Source: Cupriavidus sp. MP-37 (GTDB lineage: Bacteria > Pseudomonadota > Gammaproteobacteria > Burkholderiales > Burkholderiaceae). Taken from it: a stretch of 64,000 bases of DNA. The DNA lies in the NCBI RefSeq assembly GCF_020618415.1, contig NZ_CP085345.1:186001-250000 (forward strand), read 5' to 3'. Shown piece by piece: positions 26,221-34,520 of this stretch. The position numbers and the translations under genes are program-made. The first letter of the stretch is position 1. Each line of letters starts with the position of its first letter. The notes under the pieces are model-generated. The model saw nothing but the letters and a program-made list of their open reading frames with translations, ran no database searches and was not told the DNA's origin.

Positions 26221-27546
26221 TCAGCGTGATTGCAGATAGGAAGGTTCGCGCACGAAGCGGGTGCCGACCAGGCTGATGGCGGCGGCGATCATCACGTAGA
26301 TGGCGGGCGCCATGCTGCTGCCGGTGGTGGCGATCAGCCAGGTGATGATGAACGAGGCAAAGCCGCCGAAGATCGTCACCGCGAAGTTGTAGGCCACCGA
26401 CAGGCCGGTCGACAGCACGCGCGCCGGGAACAGTTCGGAGAATGCCGCCAGGATCGGGCCGGTATAGGTGGCGATCAGCACCCCGAACACCAGCTGGAAC
26501 ACCAGCAGCGAGGCCAGGCCGGGCACGTGGTTGATGTACGCGAACATGGGCCACGCCAGCACCAGGATCAGCAGCGCCGATCCGCTCAGCAGCACGCGCC
26601 GGCCGATGCGGTCGGCCAGCAGCCCCACCAGCGGCGCGAACACCATGATGGCGCAGCCGCCCGCCATGCCGGCGACGAAGCCGTCGGCCTGCGGCACCTT
26701 CAGCACCTTGACCGCGTAGGTGGGCATGTAGAACAGCAGCACATAGGTGCACACGGTCCACAGGATCACCATCGAGAAGCTGGCGGTGGTCTCGCGCGGA
26801 TAGGCCTGGAAGATTTCCTTCAGCGGCGAATCGGCGCGTTCGGCGGTGTCGCGGAAGGCCGGGGTCTCGTCCAGGTGGTGGCGGATGTAGTAGCCCACCG
26901 GCCCGATCACGATGCCCAGCAGGAACGGCAGGCGCCAGCCCCAGCTGTTGAGTGCCTCGGGGCTCAGCGAGCTGGTGACGAAGGTGCCGACCGCAGCGCC
27001 CAGCAGCACGGCCACGCCGATGCTGGCCTGGATCCAGCTGGAGTAGTAGGCGCGCTGGCGCGCCGGCGCGTATTCGGTCAGGAAGGCGGTGGCACCGCCC
27101 ATTTCGCCGCCGGCGGAGAAGCCTTGCATCAGCCGCGCCACCACGATCAGCAGCGGGGCCAGGATGCCGATCTGGTCATAGGTGGGAGCAATCCCGATCA
27201 GCGTGGTGCCCAGCGCCATCAGCAGGATGGTCAGCGACAGCGCCGCCTTGCGCCCGACGCGGTCGGCGTAGACACCCAGCACGATGCCGCCCACCGGCCG
27301 CATGAAAAAGCCTACGCCGAAGGTGGCCACGGCCAGCAGCAGCGAGCTGAGGTCGTTGCCGGTGGGGAAGAACAGCCTGGCGATGATGACCGCGAAAAAG
27401 CTGTAGACGGTGAAATCGAACCACTCCAGGCCGTTGCCGATCACCGTGGCGACGATGGCGCGGCGGCGCTGCCCGGGCTGGATGGCGGGCGCCGCCTGGG
27501 CCGGCGGCGTGTAGGGCGCGCTCGTTGGCGCGGCACTGTTTTGCAT
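26221..27546 (-). CDS. MFS transporter, metabolite:H+ symporter (MHS) type
   Basis: A 441-residue, 12-helix transporter of the MHS group (relatives carry citrate, proline/betaine, shikimate or alpha-ketoglutarate). The typical first helix NGLEWFDFTVYSFFAVIIAR, the loop DRVGRKAALSL and the RLMQGFSAGGEMGGA motif are present. The start at 27546 is an ATG after a GGAGGAAGC ribosome-binding site. It heads an operon with the amidohydrolase (one-base gap) and then LysR, suggesting uptake and first hydrolysis of an unknown small compound. Confidence 0.9.
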   Translation of the reverse strand: MQNSAAPTSAPYTPPAQAAPAIQPGQRRRAIVATVIGNGLEWFDFTVYSFFAVIIARLFFPTGNDLSSLLLAVATFGVGFFMRPVGGIVLGVYADRVGRKAALSLTILLMALGTTLIGIAPTYDQIGILAPLLIVVARLMQGFSAGGEMGGATAFLTEYAPARQRAYYSSWIQASIGVAVLLGAAVGTFVTSSLSPEALNSWGWRLPFLLGIVIGPVGYYIRHHLDETPAFRDTAERADSPLKEIFQAYPRETTASFSMVILWTVCTYVLLFYMPTYAVKVLKVPQADGFVAGMAGGCAIMVFAPLVGLLADRIGRRVLLSGSALLILVLAWPMFAYINHVPGLASLLVFQLVFGVLIATYTGPILAAFSELFPARVLSTGLSVAYNFAVTIFGGFASFIITWLIATTGSSMAPAIYVMIAAAISLVGTRFVREPSYLQSR

Positions 27547-27994
27547 TTGGCTTCCTCCTCTGTGGCCATTGCCGGGGGCAGGGACCGGGCGCTTGCATCT
27601 CGCACCGGCCTGGCAGATGGTGCCGACGATGTTAGGAGAGGGTGGTCGGCGAGCGGTAGCGATATCTCCGCATGCAGCCATGCGCGTGGCGCATGGATCG
27701 GTTGACCGCACCATGGGCCGGGATTACACTGCGCCCCGTTCTTCCCAACGGAGCTATCCGTGGACAGTGGTCCCAGTCCTTCTTGCGCAACGGGAGTTTC
27801 CCCGGCCGCGCCGGCGCGCTGAGACACTGCGGTCATTCGCTGCAGTGCCGCCGCCCGGCACTGCCATGCCCCATGCGGCCAGGCGCCAGCCTGCGCCCGC
27901 CGGTGCCAGACCTCCCTTGCTGCCTTTCGATGTCTTGTCATGGCCCGCGTGTATCGTCGCCGGCCATATGGCTGTATTTGCTCAGGAGGTTGCC
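27547..27994. other. 448-bp intergenic region between divergent MFS and secreted-protein genes
   Basis: No convincing gene is seen here. It holds the candidate promoter for the rightward secreted protein, and must hold one for the leftward MFS operon. The rightward frame is open across much of it, but without family-like sequence and with a much better start at 27995. Confidence 0.4.
27702..27730 (+). promoter_or_regulatory. Candidate sigma70 promoter for the secreted barrel-like protein
   Basis: TTGACC at 27702-27707 is followed after exactly 17 bases by TACACT at 27725-27730. The leader to the ATG at 27995 would be about 255 bases. The hexamers fit well, but there is no experimental support in the sequence itself. 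Confidence 0.4.
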
Positions 27995-28708
27995 ATGGTG
28001 TGGCACCAGTTCTTCGTACGCCTGGCCGCGCTGGCCATCGTGGCCGCGGCCTGCCGGCCGGCGCTGGCGGCGCGCCCGCTGATCACCGACGATGCCCGCA
28101 TCGTCGATGCCAAAGCCTGCCAGCTGGAATCGTGGATGCAGTTCCAGTCCGGCGGCAATGAGTTGTGGGCGCTGCCGGGCTGCAATCCGACCGGCAACCT
28201 GGAGCTGACACTGGGCGGCTCGCTGCAGCGCGTCGACGGCGGCTGGGACGGCACCAACGTCCAGTTCCAGGCCAAGACGCTGCTCAAGCCGCTGGAAACC
28301 AACGGCTACGGCATCGCGCTGTCGGGCGGGGTGATCCACCATCCCGATGCCGAACCCGGCAAGGTGCTGGGCAACCTCTATGTCAACGTGCCGGTGTCGT
28401 TCTCGTTCGCCGACGACCGCTTCGTCGCGCACCTGAACCTGGGCGCCAACCGCGACACCGGCAACCGCCAGACCCGCATGACCTGGGGCGCAGGCACCGA
28501 AACCCAACTGCACCCGCGTGTGTTCCTGATCGCCGAGACCTTCGGCGAGAACCGCGGCAAGCCGTCGTTCCAGGCCGGCTTCCGCTTCTGGGTGGTGCAG
28601 GACCGGGTGCAGGTCGACACCACCTATGGCAATGTGTTCGGCGGCGGCACGGGCGCGCGCTTCTTCACGGTCGGGCTGCGGCTGCTGTCGCCGGCGTTCC
28701 TGCCGTAG
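27995..28708 (+). CDS. Secreted, probably outer-membrane beta-barrel-like protein
   Basis: A 237-residue protein with a signal peptide (MVWHQFFVRLAALAIVAAAC, cleavage after ALA near residue 26). The mature part has alternating strands ending in aromatic residues and closes with GARFFTVGLRLLSPAFLP. This layout and the opening RPLITDDARIVDAKACQLE resemble small outer-membrane proteins related to the MetA-pathway/transporter-like family. AGGAGGT at 27984-27990 sets the start. Function is unknown; transport of a hydrophobic compound is a guess from the fold. Confidence 0.65.
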   Translation: MVWHQFFVRLAALAIVAAACRPALAARPLITDDARIVDAKACQLESWMQFQSGGNELWALPGCNPTGNLELTLGGSLQRVDGGWDGTNVQFQAKTLLKPLETNGYGIALSGGVIHHPDAEPGKVLGNLYVNVPVSFSFADDRFVAHLNLGANRDTGNRQTRMTWGAGTETQLHPRVFLIAETFGENRGKPSFQAGFRFWVVQDRVQVDTTYGNVFGGGTGARFFTVGLRLLSPAFLP

Positions 28709-28749
28709 CGGCCAGCGCGCCGGCCATGGTGCCTGCCAGTCAGCGGACG

Positions 28750-29112
28750 TTAGTGGAAAGCCAGCTCAAGCTCCACGCCGCTGTAGTCGACGCGCGGAGC
28801 GAGCCTGCGGCGTGGCCCTTGTTCGAAGCGAATCAAGCCGTAGCCCTCCATCGTGCGGAGTGTCCGCGACAGGTTCGACACGGCGCGCCCGGTTTTCTGC
28901 GATAGTTCTTCGAGCGATTCAGGATTGGTTTCCGCGATCAGCGCAAGCAATTGGCGATTGGCTGGTGACAGGACCTTTGCCAGCACGTCCAGCGATTGAA
29001 ACCATACCTTGGGCTCATCCTTCCCGGGCTTGAGTTCGCCCCGGGCGATCGCCATGGTGCGGGCCTTGAAGTCTTCCAGTGAGGCGATGCCAATCTTGAG
29101 GTTGCCGTTCAT
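28750..29112 (-). CDS. tumA: TumA-like HTH antitoxin/regulator
   Basis: A 120-residue winged-helix DNA-binding protein with the helix-turn-helix around residues 55-100 (LALIAETNPESLEELSQKTG, then AVSNLSRTLRTMEGYGL). It matches the antitoxin partner of TumE-type toxins (HVO_A0114/MarR-like HTH). Its ATG lies three bases downstream of the toxin stop, so the pair is one operon with the toxin first, as is usual for this module. It would neutralise the toxin and repress the operon at the palindrome upstream of the toxin gene. Confidence 0.75.
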   Translation of the reverse strand: MNGNLKIGIASLEDFKARTMAIARGELKPGKDEPKVWFQSLDVLAKVLSPANRQLLALIAETNPESLEELSQKTGRAVSNLSRTLRTMEGYGLIRFEQGPRRRLAPRVDYSGVELELAFH

Positions 29113-29115
29113 CGT

Positions 29116-29469
29116 TCACTCCTTTTGCTGCAGGATCTTGTCGACCTCGGTCCAGAAATCTTCCAGCAACGTGGAAGCGTCCTGGTAGTCGTAGAATCGA
29201 ACGCCCGCCGCCATGTGCTGGTGGTCGTATTCAATGCGCGTCCGCACCCCGGGCCCGGATCCCTCATTGATGCCGTGCGCATTGTCAAAGCCAAGCAAAC
29301 GGCAGCCAATCCTGTCATGCAGTGTCAGCGAATACTTCAGTCCGTGAGGGCGCTCCTGCGAGACAGGGCAGGTACGCACCACGATTTTCACCCAATGCAA
29401 GCTTTCGTCATCTATGACGAAGCGGAGTCCATCCAGGTCCAGCAGTGTGTCGAGGCTACGGTCGCGCAT
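29116..29469 (-). CDS. tumE: TumE family toxin (DUF6516)
   Basis: A 117-residue protein that fits the TumE (DUF6516) toxin family: WVKIVVRTCPVSQERPHGLK, YSLTLHDRIGCRLLGFDNAH and the RIEYDHQH motif. Such toxins are found beside HTH antitoxins, often on Tn3-family elements and plasmids; the toxic activity is probably on RNA but is poorly defined. The ATG at 29469 is used because the conserved region begins there. The neighbouring sequence is lower in GC and contains a gene remnant, which fits a mobile module. Confidence 0.75.
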   Translation of the reverse strand: MRDRSLDTLLDLDGLRFVIDDESLHWVKIVVRTCPVSQERPHGLKYSLTLHDRIGCRLLGFDNAHGINEGSGPGVRTRIEYDHQHMAAGVRFYDYQDASTLLEDFWTEVDKILQQKE

Positions 29470-29477
29470 GGATATGC

Positions 29478-29492
29478 TATCACAGTGTGATA
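29478..29492. promoter_or_regulatory. 15-bp perfect palindrome, probable TumA operator
   Basis: TATCACA at 29478-29484 and TGTGATA at 29486-29492 are perfect inverted 7-mers around a single G. The palindrome lies eight bases upstream of the toxin start codon on the minus strand, where an autorepressing antitoxin would be expected to bind. Confidence 0.55.
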
Positions 29493-29662
29493 AGTATGGC
29501 GAGCCCACCGGTAGAATGTGGCCAAGGCTCGTCTGGCTAGCACATCACTTTGCCATCGACAATGTAACGCTAGGGTTGCTTCTTCGAGACCTGGCGCGCA
29601 TTTAGAGCTTTCTCAAATGCCGGCTTTCCGGTGCTGACCGCTTACGACCCGCGGCCGGCCTT

Positions 29663-29832
29663 TCAAGCAGCCAGCAGTTCTTCCACTTCATCGCGGCGCG
29701 CGCCGCGCGTCAGCATGACGGTTGCATCGGGTGCCATGGCGCGTACTTGTGCCAATGCTGTGCCGGTATCGAGAGCGGGAAAGAGCCCGGCCAGGTCTTC
29801 GTCGGAGATCTTGACGTAGCTGGCCAGCTGGC
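29663..29832 (-). pseudogene. Remnant of a PfkB-family sugar kinase
   Basis: The minus-strand frame ending at 29663 reads LASYVKISDEDLAGLFPALD, then MAPDATVMLTRGARRDEVEE and a stop. The VKxSDEDL and VTRGA-like pieces are typical of the middle of fructokinase/PfkB proteins. Only about 55 residues remain: the N-terminal half is absent, and the frame stops where a GxGD active site should follow. No start codon with a ribosome-binding site is present. I read it as gene debris. Confidence 0.5.
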
Positions 29833-29910
29833 AGGGGAACAAGGACTGAGGAATACAGCGACGGTCCGCGCCCCAACACGGACCGCCGCAGGCTGCGCAT
29901 CGCCGGTGGG

Positions 29911-30852
29911 CTATTGGACGCTTTGCCTGGACATCTGCGTGGTGAAATACCCGCCTGTACCGGTGCTGGCACCCATGACCAGCGTCCGTACATAGCGCGT
30001 GCTGCTGTTCACGACGATGCTGCCATTGGCCGGCATCAGGCGGAGCGCGGCAAAGCCGTTATGCGGTATGCCGGTCGACAACGCGCAGCCGGTCGTTCCC
30101 GGCTGCGTCGAGGCCTGGGCGATGATCGTGACCGCGTACAGGTTCTTTGCCGATCCGGGACTGGCCAGCGTCGCCGTGCCTTGCAAGTCGCAGACGCGGG
30201 TGCCGCTGGTATGGGTACCGGTAACGTTGCCCGCGTCGTCGATCTGCATGGCGAAGCCGTTCTGCTTCCAGCTGCCGGCGATGGCGGCCTGGTCCACGGC
30301 CAGCGCATTGGATGGATCGTAGATGCCTGACAATTCGTTGGTATCGATGTTCGGCGGCGTGACGAAGTTGCCGTCAAAACGCTGGCTCAGGGTAATGGTG
30401 CCGGACCCGGTGGCCGGCTTGGCCAAGCCGGCTTCATACAGGGCGCCAGGGCCCAGCGTCCAGTTCGCACCCGAGAACTGGAACGTGCCTCCCAGCACGC
30501 CCAACAATCTCACACTAATGAACTTTCCACTGTGGTCGACCAGCGTGGCATTCATGAAGCCGACCCACAGCCCCTCGCTGCCATTGCCCACCATGGCCGT
30601 CGAGCCTGCTTGCGGGGCGCTCAGGCTCGGCAGCGGTTCGCCCACCGGTGCGGGCTCGGGGGCCGGCGTCGGCGTCGGAGTTGGGGTCGGAGTTGGGGTC
30701 GGAGCGGGCGACGGTGTTGGTGCCGGTGCGGGTTGGTTGTCAGATGGCGGCGTCTGTGGTGCCGCCGTGCTTGCGCCATCGTCGCCGCCGCCGCATGCGG
30801 CCAGCAATGCGATAGCCGACAGCAGTGCTGCCGGCATTGCCAGTTGTCTCAT
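29911..30852 (-). CDS. Lipoprotein with Pro-Thr repeat linker, unknown function
   Basis: A 313-residue putative lipoprotein. The signal peptide ends in the lipobox LLAACGG (Cys near residue 20). A linker of Pro-Thr and Pro-Ala repeats follows at about 40-70, then a C-terminal domain of about 240 residues with many short strands. An AGAGGTGA ribosome-binding site precedes the ATG at 30852. The globular domain (SEGLWVGFMNATLVDHSGKF, TGTHTSGTRVCDLQG) is seen in several uncharacterised Burkholderiales lipoproteins. It should sit in the outer membrane or face the periplasm. Function is unknown. Confidence 0.75.
   Translation of the reverse strand: MRQLAMPAALLSAIALLAACGGGDDGASTAAPQTPPSDNQPAPAPTPSPAPTPTPTPTPTPTPAPEPAPVGEPLPSLSAPQAGSTAMVGNGSEGLWVGFMNATLVDHSGKFISVRLLGVLGGTFQFSGANWTLGPGALYEAGLAKPATGSGTITLSQRFDGNFVTPPNIDTNELSGIYDPSNALAVDQAAIAGSWKQNGFAMQIDDAGNVTGTHTSGTRVCDLQGTATLASPGSAKNLYAVTIIAQASTQPGTTGCALSTGIPHNGFAALRLMPANGSIVVNSSTRYVRTLVMGASTGTGGYFTTQMSRQSVQ
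30650..30735. repeat. In-gene Pro-Thr coding repeat
   Basis: The lipoprotein linker is encoded by short tandem units, including two perfect copies of the 12-mer GGAGTTGGGGTC at 30677-30700. Slippage here could change linker length by multiples of whole codons. Confidence 0.6.
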
Positions 30853-31129
30853 TTGGATTTCACCTCTGGATGGAGGGGCGGTCGTGGCCGTCCCTATTGC
30901 TCGGGCGCCGGCAGTTCCCTGCGACACAGCGTCAGAAGACGCGGGAAATACCGACCGAGCCAAACTAGAGGTCCAATGTGCAGCGGTAAATCAGACGGAT
31001 CTTAAATATGCAGCGGAACCTGCGGGAGCAGGGACCGCTGCTCCGGCAATCCGGCGGCGCGAAGCCCCAGCCCCCGCGCTGAATGGGCCACGGCCGGACG
31101 CGTCGTCCGCCACTACCCATATATGCTGG

Positions 31130-32440
31130 CTACGCAGCTTGCTTTTGAGTCCGTTGCCGCGTTGCCGCTTTTTCCCCGGCATGCTTGCTACGCCGGGTAG
31201 CGCGCAGCACCAGCAGCACCACCGGCAGGATCAACACCCCCTTGACCAGTTCCGGGTCCAGCGGCAGGTGGATGGCATGCAGCGCCTTGAGCCCGGTGCC
31301 GGCGAGCGACAGCACGTAGTAGGAAATGGCGGCGACCGACAGACCTTCGACCGCATGCTGCAGCCGCAACTGGTTGCGCGCGGTCTGGTCCATGCCCTCC
31401 AGCAGGCGCGTGGTGTCCTGCTCCTGCGCCAGGTTGACGCGCGTGCGCAGCAGGTCGAGCGCGCGCGACACGCGGCTGGCAAACTGCTCGTGCCGCGCCC
31501 AGACCGACCTGCATGTCTCCATGGCCGGCGCGAAGCGGCGTTCCATGTATTCGGCGATGGTGGGGAGGCCCTCGATCCGCTCTTCGCGCAATTCCTGGAT
31601 GCGTGCCAGCACCAGCTTCTCGTAGGCGCGCGACGCGCTGAAGCGGTTGCCCGATTCCGCCAGGGCTTCGATGCGGACTGCCAGGTGCGTTAGTCGCTCC
31701 AGCACCGCGGCATCGTGGCGGCCGCCCTGGCTGGTGTCCATGCTGCGCATCAGCGGCGCGAGCGCGCTCTGCAGATGATCGACGCTGCGCCCCAGTTCCC
31801 GCGCCACTGGCAATGCCAACAGCGCCATCATCCGGTACGTCTCGATCTCGTACAGCCGCTGCAACAGCCGTCCGCCTTGCACTTCACGAAAGCCATTGTC
31901 GATGACCAGGAAGCGCGTAAAGCCGTCAGGGGGAATGGTCCAGTCGCAGAACACTTCACCGCCGCCCAGCACGTGGCTGCCCGCCAGGATAGGGCCATCG
32001 ATCCACTGCCTCACGTTGTCGCGCGCATGGCTGGCGGCCTCGCCCGAGACCAGCTCCATGCGCAGCGCCACCAGGCGCTTGCCGGCGAAGCGGTCGAACC
32101 ATTGCGGCGGGATATGCGAGGTGGCCAGCTCGGAGAAGTAGTCGCTGTCGCTGCGCGGGGCCACGAACGTGAAGGTGGAAAACTCAGTGTGCCGCTCCCA
32201 CTTCAGTTGCGTGCCATGGCGCCATCGCGCCGAGTAGTGCGTCGCGCCTTCAGCCGGCTGGTCGAGCCCGGTCAGCCTGCACAGGTCGGCCAGCAGGGCG
32301 TGGTGGATGCTGGTGTCGCCCTCGGCATAGATGGCAAAGTGCGTCAGCGAGGCGGATCCGCCGATGCGCAGGAAGGGGCGGGCATGCAGTTCGCGCGCAA
32401 GGCTGTCGCGCAGAGGGTGGTCCAGGGTGAGATCAGGCAT
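31130..32440 (-). CDS. DUF3422 family membrane protein
   Basis: A 436-residue DUF3422 protein. The N-terminus HPLRDSLARELHARPFLRIG is a hallmark of the family. The long middle part is helical, and the C-terminus has two membrane segments (about residues 365-385 and 395-412) followed by a basic tail, so the bulk of the protein faces the cytoplasm. The family is common in Proteobacteria and has no known function. It is divergent from a LysR gene with 91 bases between starts. Confidence 0.85.
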   Translation of the reverse strand: MPDLTLDHPLRDSLARELHARPFLRIGGSASLTHFAIYAEGDTSIHHALLADLCRLTGLDQPAEGATHYSARWRHGTQLKWERHTEFSTFTFVAPRSDSDYFSELATSHIPPQWFDRFAGKRLVALRMELVSGEAASHARDNVRQWIDGPILAGSHVLGGGEVFCDWTIPPDGFTRFLVIDNGFREVQGGRLLQRLYEIETYRMMALLALPVARELGRSVDHLQSALAPLMRSMDTSQGGRHDAAVLERLTHLAVRIEALAESGNRFSASRAYEKLVLARIQELREERIEGLPTIAEYMERRFAPAMETCRSVWARHEQFASRVSRALDLLRTRVNLAQEQDTTRLLEGMDQTARNQLRLQHAVEGLSVAAISYYVLSLAGTGLKALHAIHLPLDPELVKGVLILPVVLLVLRATRRSKHAGEKAATRQRTQKQAA

Positions 32441-32531
32441 GGGCGTTCAAGGTTTCGGGCCAGTATGCCGCGGACGGACCATTAAGAAAAATGCGTAAAA
32501 TTGATCTGTTGCTTCAGGTTTACTGATACCA

Positions 32532-33392
32532 ATGAAAGCGCTTGACCTCGATGTGCTGGCCATGATGGTGGCCGTGGCCGATACGGGCAGCATTTCCCGT
32601 GCGGCCGAACGCGTGCACCGGTCGCAGTCGGCGGTCAGCATGCAGATCAAGGCGCTCGAGCTGGCCCTGGGCAAGCCGCTGTTCGTGCGCAAGCCGAGGA
32701 ACTTGGTGCTGACGCCGGAAGGCGAGGTGCTGCTGGGCTTCGCGCGCCGCATGCTGGCGCTGCGGGACGAGGCCTGGGCGGCCGTGGTCCGCCCCGATGT
32801 GACCGGGCGCGTGGTGCTCGGCATGCCGGATGACTATGCCTCGTCGTTGCTGCCCGCGATCCTGAAAAAGTTTTCCGCGACTTACCCCAAGGTCGAAATC
32901 CAGGTCATCGGCTTGCCGAGCGTGGCGCTGGCGCCGCTGGTCAAGGACGGCACCGTTGACCTGGTCTGCGCCACGCGCGTGAAAGGCTTGTCCGGTGAAT
33001 TCATCCGGCTGGAACCGATGGTGTGGGCGGCGTCGCCGTCGGCCCAGGAAATCTGGAACGAGCGGCCGCTGCCCATTGCCGTGTTCCAGCCGGGCAGCGT
33101 TGCGCGCAACAATGCTATCCGCAGCCTGGAACAAGCCGGGATTGCCTACCGCATGTCCTACGAAAGCCCCAGCCTGCTTGGCCTGCTCAGCATGGTCGAA
33201 GCCGGACTGGCGGTGGCGCCGCTCGCGCGTTGCGCCGTGCCAGCGCATTTCACCATCCTTGGCCAGCCACAGGGGTTGCCGGAGCTGGCTGGGTTGGAGC
33301 TGTTGCTGGCGCGCAGCGCAAAGTCGAAGCGGCCGCCTTGCGATTTCCTCGCTGAACAGATCCTGGCCGGCTTGCAGCGGCGGAATGGCTAA
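32532..33392 (+). CDS. LysR family transcriptional regulator
   Basis: A 286-residue LysR-type regulator. MKALDLDVLAMMVAVADTGS leads into the HTH ISRAAERVHRSQSAVSMQIK and the RKPRNLVLTPEGEVLL wing. The effector-binding domain is on the short side. It is divergent from the DUF3422 gene and may control it; the downstream neighbour is the convergent beta-lactamase. Confidence 0.88.
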   Translation: MKALDLDVLAMMVAVADTGSISRAAERVHRSQSAVSMQIKALELALGKPLFVRKPRNLVLTPEGEVLLGFARRMLALRDEAWAAVVRPDVTGRVVLGMPDDYASSLLPAILKKFSATYPKVEIQVIGLPSVALAPLVKDGTVDLVCATRVKGLSGEFIRLEPMVWAASPSAQEIWNERPLPIAVFQPGSVARNNAIRSLEQAGIAYRMSYESPSLLGLLSMVEAGLAVAPLARCAVPAHFTILGQPQGLPELAGLELLLARSAKSKRPPCDFLAEQILAGLQRRNG

Positions 33393-33508
33393 ACGGCCCT
33401 GACGTGGGTTTCAGCTTTCGTCCGCGGCAAGCACGTGGCCGTGGTCTGTAGTGGTATCCGTAAAGGCTGGCATATGTCCAGCATTCCAGTCAAAGATGCG
33501 CATTTTGA

Positions 33509-33520
33509 CCAATATATTGG
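33509..33520. repeat. 12-bp perfect palindrome CCAATATATTGG
   Basis: A perfect 12-bp AT-rich palindrome in the gap between the ends of the convergent lysR and beta-lactamase genes. It has no T run, so it is not an obvious terminator, and it is not near a start codon. Its role is unclear. Confidence 0.35.
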
Positions 33521-33553
33521 ACAGATGACAACACGATCCCTTGGTTCCCGGCC

Positions 33554-34393
33554 TCAGTCCGCCAGCGCGCCCACCTGCCGCAAGGCAGCGCGTGCAATCT
33601 CCATCCGCGCCTTGGCATGCTCCGGCCGCAGCAGGTCCAGATTGAGCGCGAACAAGTAGTCATCGTTGCCGCGCTCGACCCAGCCCACCAGCCAGCCCAC
33701 CGCCGGCCTGGCCGAATCGGCCCAGCCGGTCTTGGCGTGCAGGGTATAGGCGGCGGTGCGCTCCAGCACGGTGATGTCATCGATGGCGCTGAAGGTGGCG
33801 GGCGAGAACGGCAGCGTGCGCTGCACCAGGCCCTTCAGGAAATCGATCTGCTGATTGGCGGTGATCTGCAGCTTGCCGTTCAGCCAGAAGCGGTCCACCG
33901 GCCCGGAGCTGTCGGCGTTGCCGTAGTGCGAGGCGGTCAGGTAGCGCTGGTAGGCCGCGCTGCCGACCCGGCGCGCCAGTGCCTGGTAAGCCGGAACGCA
34001 GGAGTTGGGCAGGGCCACGCGCAGCGGCACGTCGGCGTTGCATGCCTCGGGCAGCACGGCCTTGCCGCCGACCAGCCAGACCTTGCCGTCCCAGGGCAGC
34101 TTGTCGTGGTCGACGTCGGCCACTGCGCCGGTCTCGAGGCCGATCATGGAGTTCATGATCTTGAAGGTCGACGCCGGCGAGTACGGCGTCGCGGCGCGCG
34201 CCGGGTTGTAGGTCAGCATGCGGTCGCGCCGCAGGTCGTAGATCACCATGGTGCCGGTGGTGCCGGCCTGGCGGAACAGTGCCGCGGCGTCGAGCGGCAC
34301 TTCCGTGGGCGCGGCCAGCGCAGGCAACTGAGTGGCGAGCAGGCCCAGGGCGAGGGTGGCAGGCGCCAGCAGACGGGCAAGACGATTGTTCAT
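33554..34393 (-). CDS. Class D beta-lactamase (OXA-22-like)
   Basis: A 279-residue secreted oxacillinase. A signal peptide covers residues 1-28 (ending LPALAAP). All class D motifs are in place: Ser75-Thr-Phe-Lys78, Ser131-Cys-Val, Tyr157-Gly-Asn and Lys221-Thr-Gly. The overall pattern resembles the chromosomal OXA-22/OXA-60 types of Ralstonia. Lys78 would be carbamylated. There is no integron or insertion sequence nearby, so this looks like an intrinsic species gene rather than an acquired one. Its spectrum cannot be told from the sequence. Confidence 0.9.
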   Translation of the reverse strand: MNNRLARLLAPATLALGLLATQLPALAAPTEVPLDAAALFRQAGTTGTMVIYDLRRDRMLTYNPARAATPYSPASTFKIMNSMIGLETGAVADVDHDKLPWDGKVWLVGGKAVLPEACNADVPLRVALPNSCVPAYQALARRVGSAAYQRYLTASHYGNADSSGPVDRFWLNGKLQITANQQIDFLKGLVQRTLPFSPATFSAIDDITVLERTAAYTLHAKTGWADSARPAVGWLVGWVERGNDDYLFALNLDLLRPEHAKARMEIARAALRQVGALAD

Positions 34394-34520
34394 GGTTGTG
34401 CGTGGGAAGTTGAGGGAATGACAATCCGGGCCCGGACCGTGATGCGCAGCATAGGAGAGGGCTTGCGCGGCGCCAACCGGGTGCCCTGTAACTTGCGTAA
34501 CATGACGGGCGTTGCCATTC

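Larger units (their letters stand above)
29470..29910. other. 441-bp region with operator and gene debris
   Basis: This stretch holds the palindrome of the TumE/TumA operon and, on the minus strand, a remnant of a sugar kinase. GC is lower than in neighbouring genes. No intact gene is seen. It looks like a site of past insertion or deletion, but no transposase, target duplication or long terminal repeat is visible. Confidence 0.4.

Noticed and set aside
30650-30735. Short regular repeats considered as a CRISPR-like array
   Set aside because: The repeats are 6-12 bp, in frame and encode a Pro-Thr linker; there are no spacers or cas genes.
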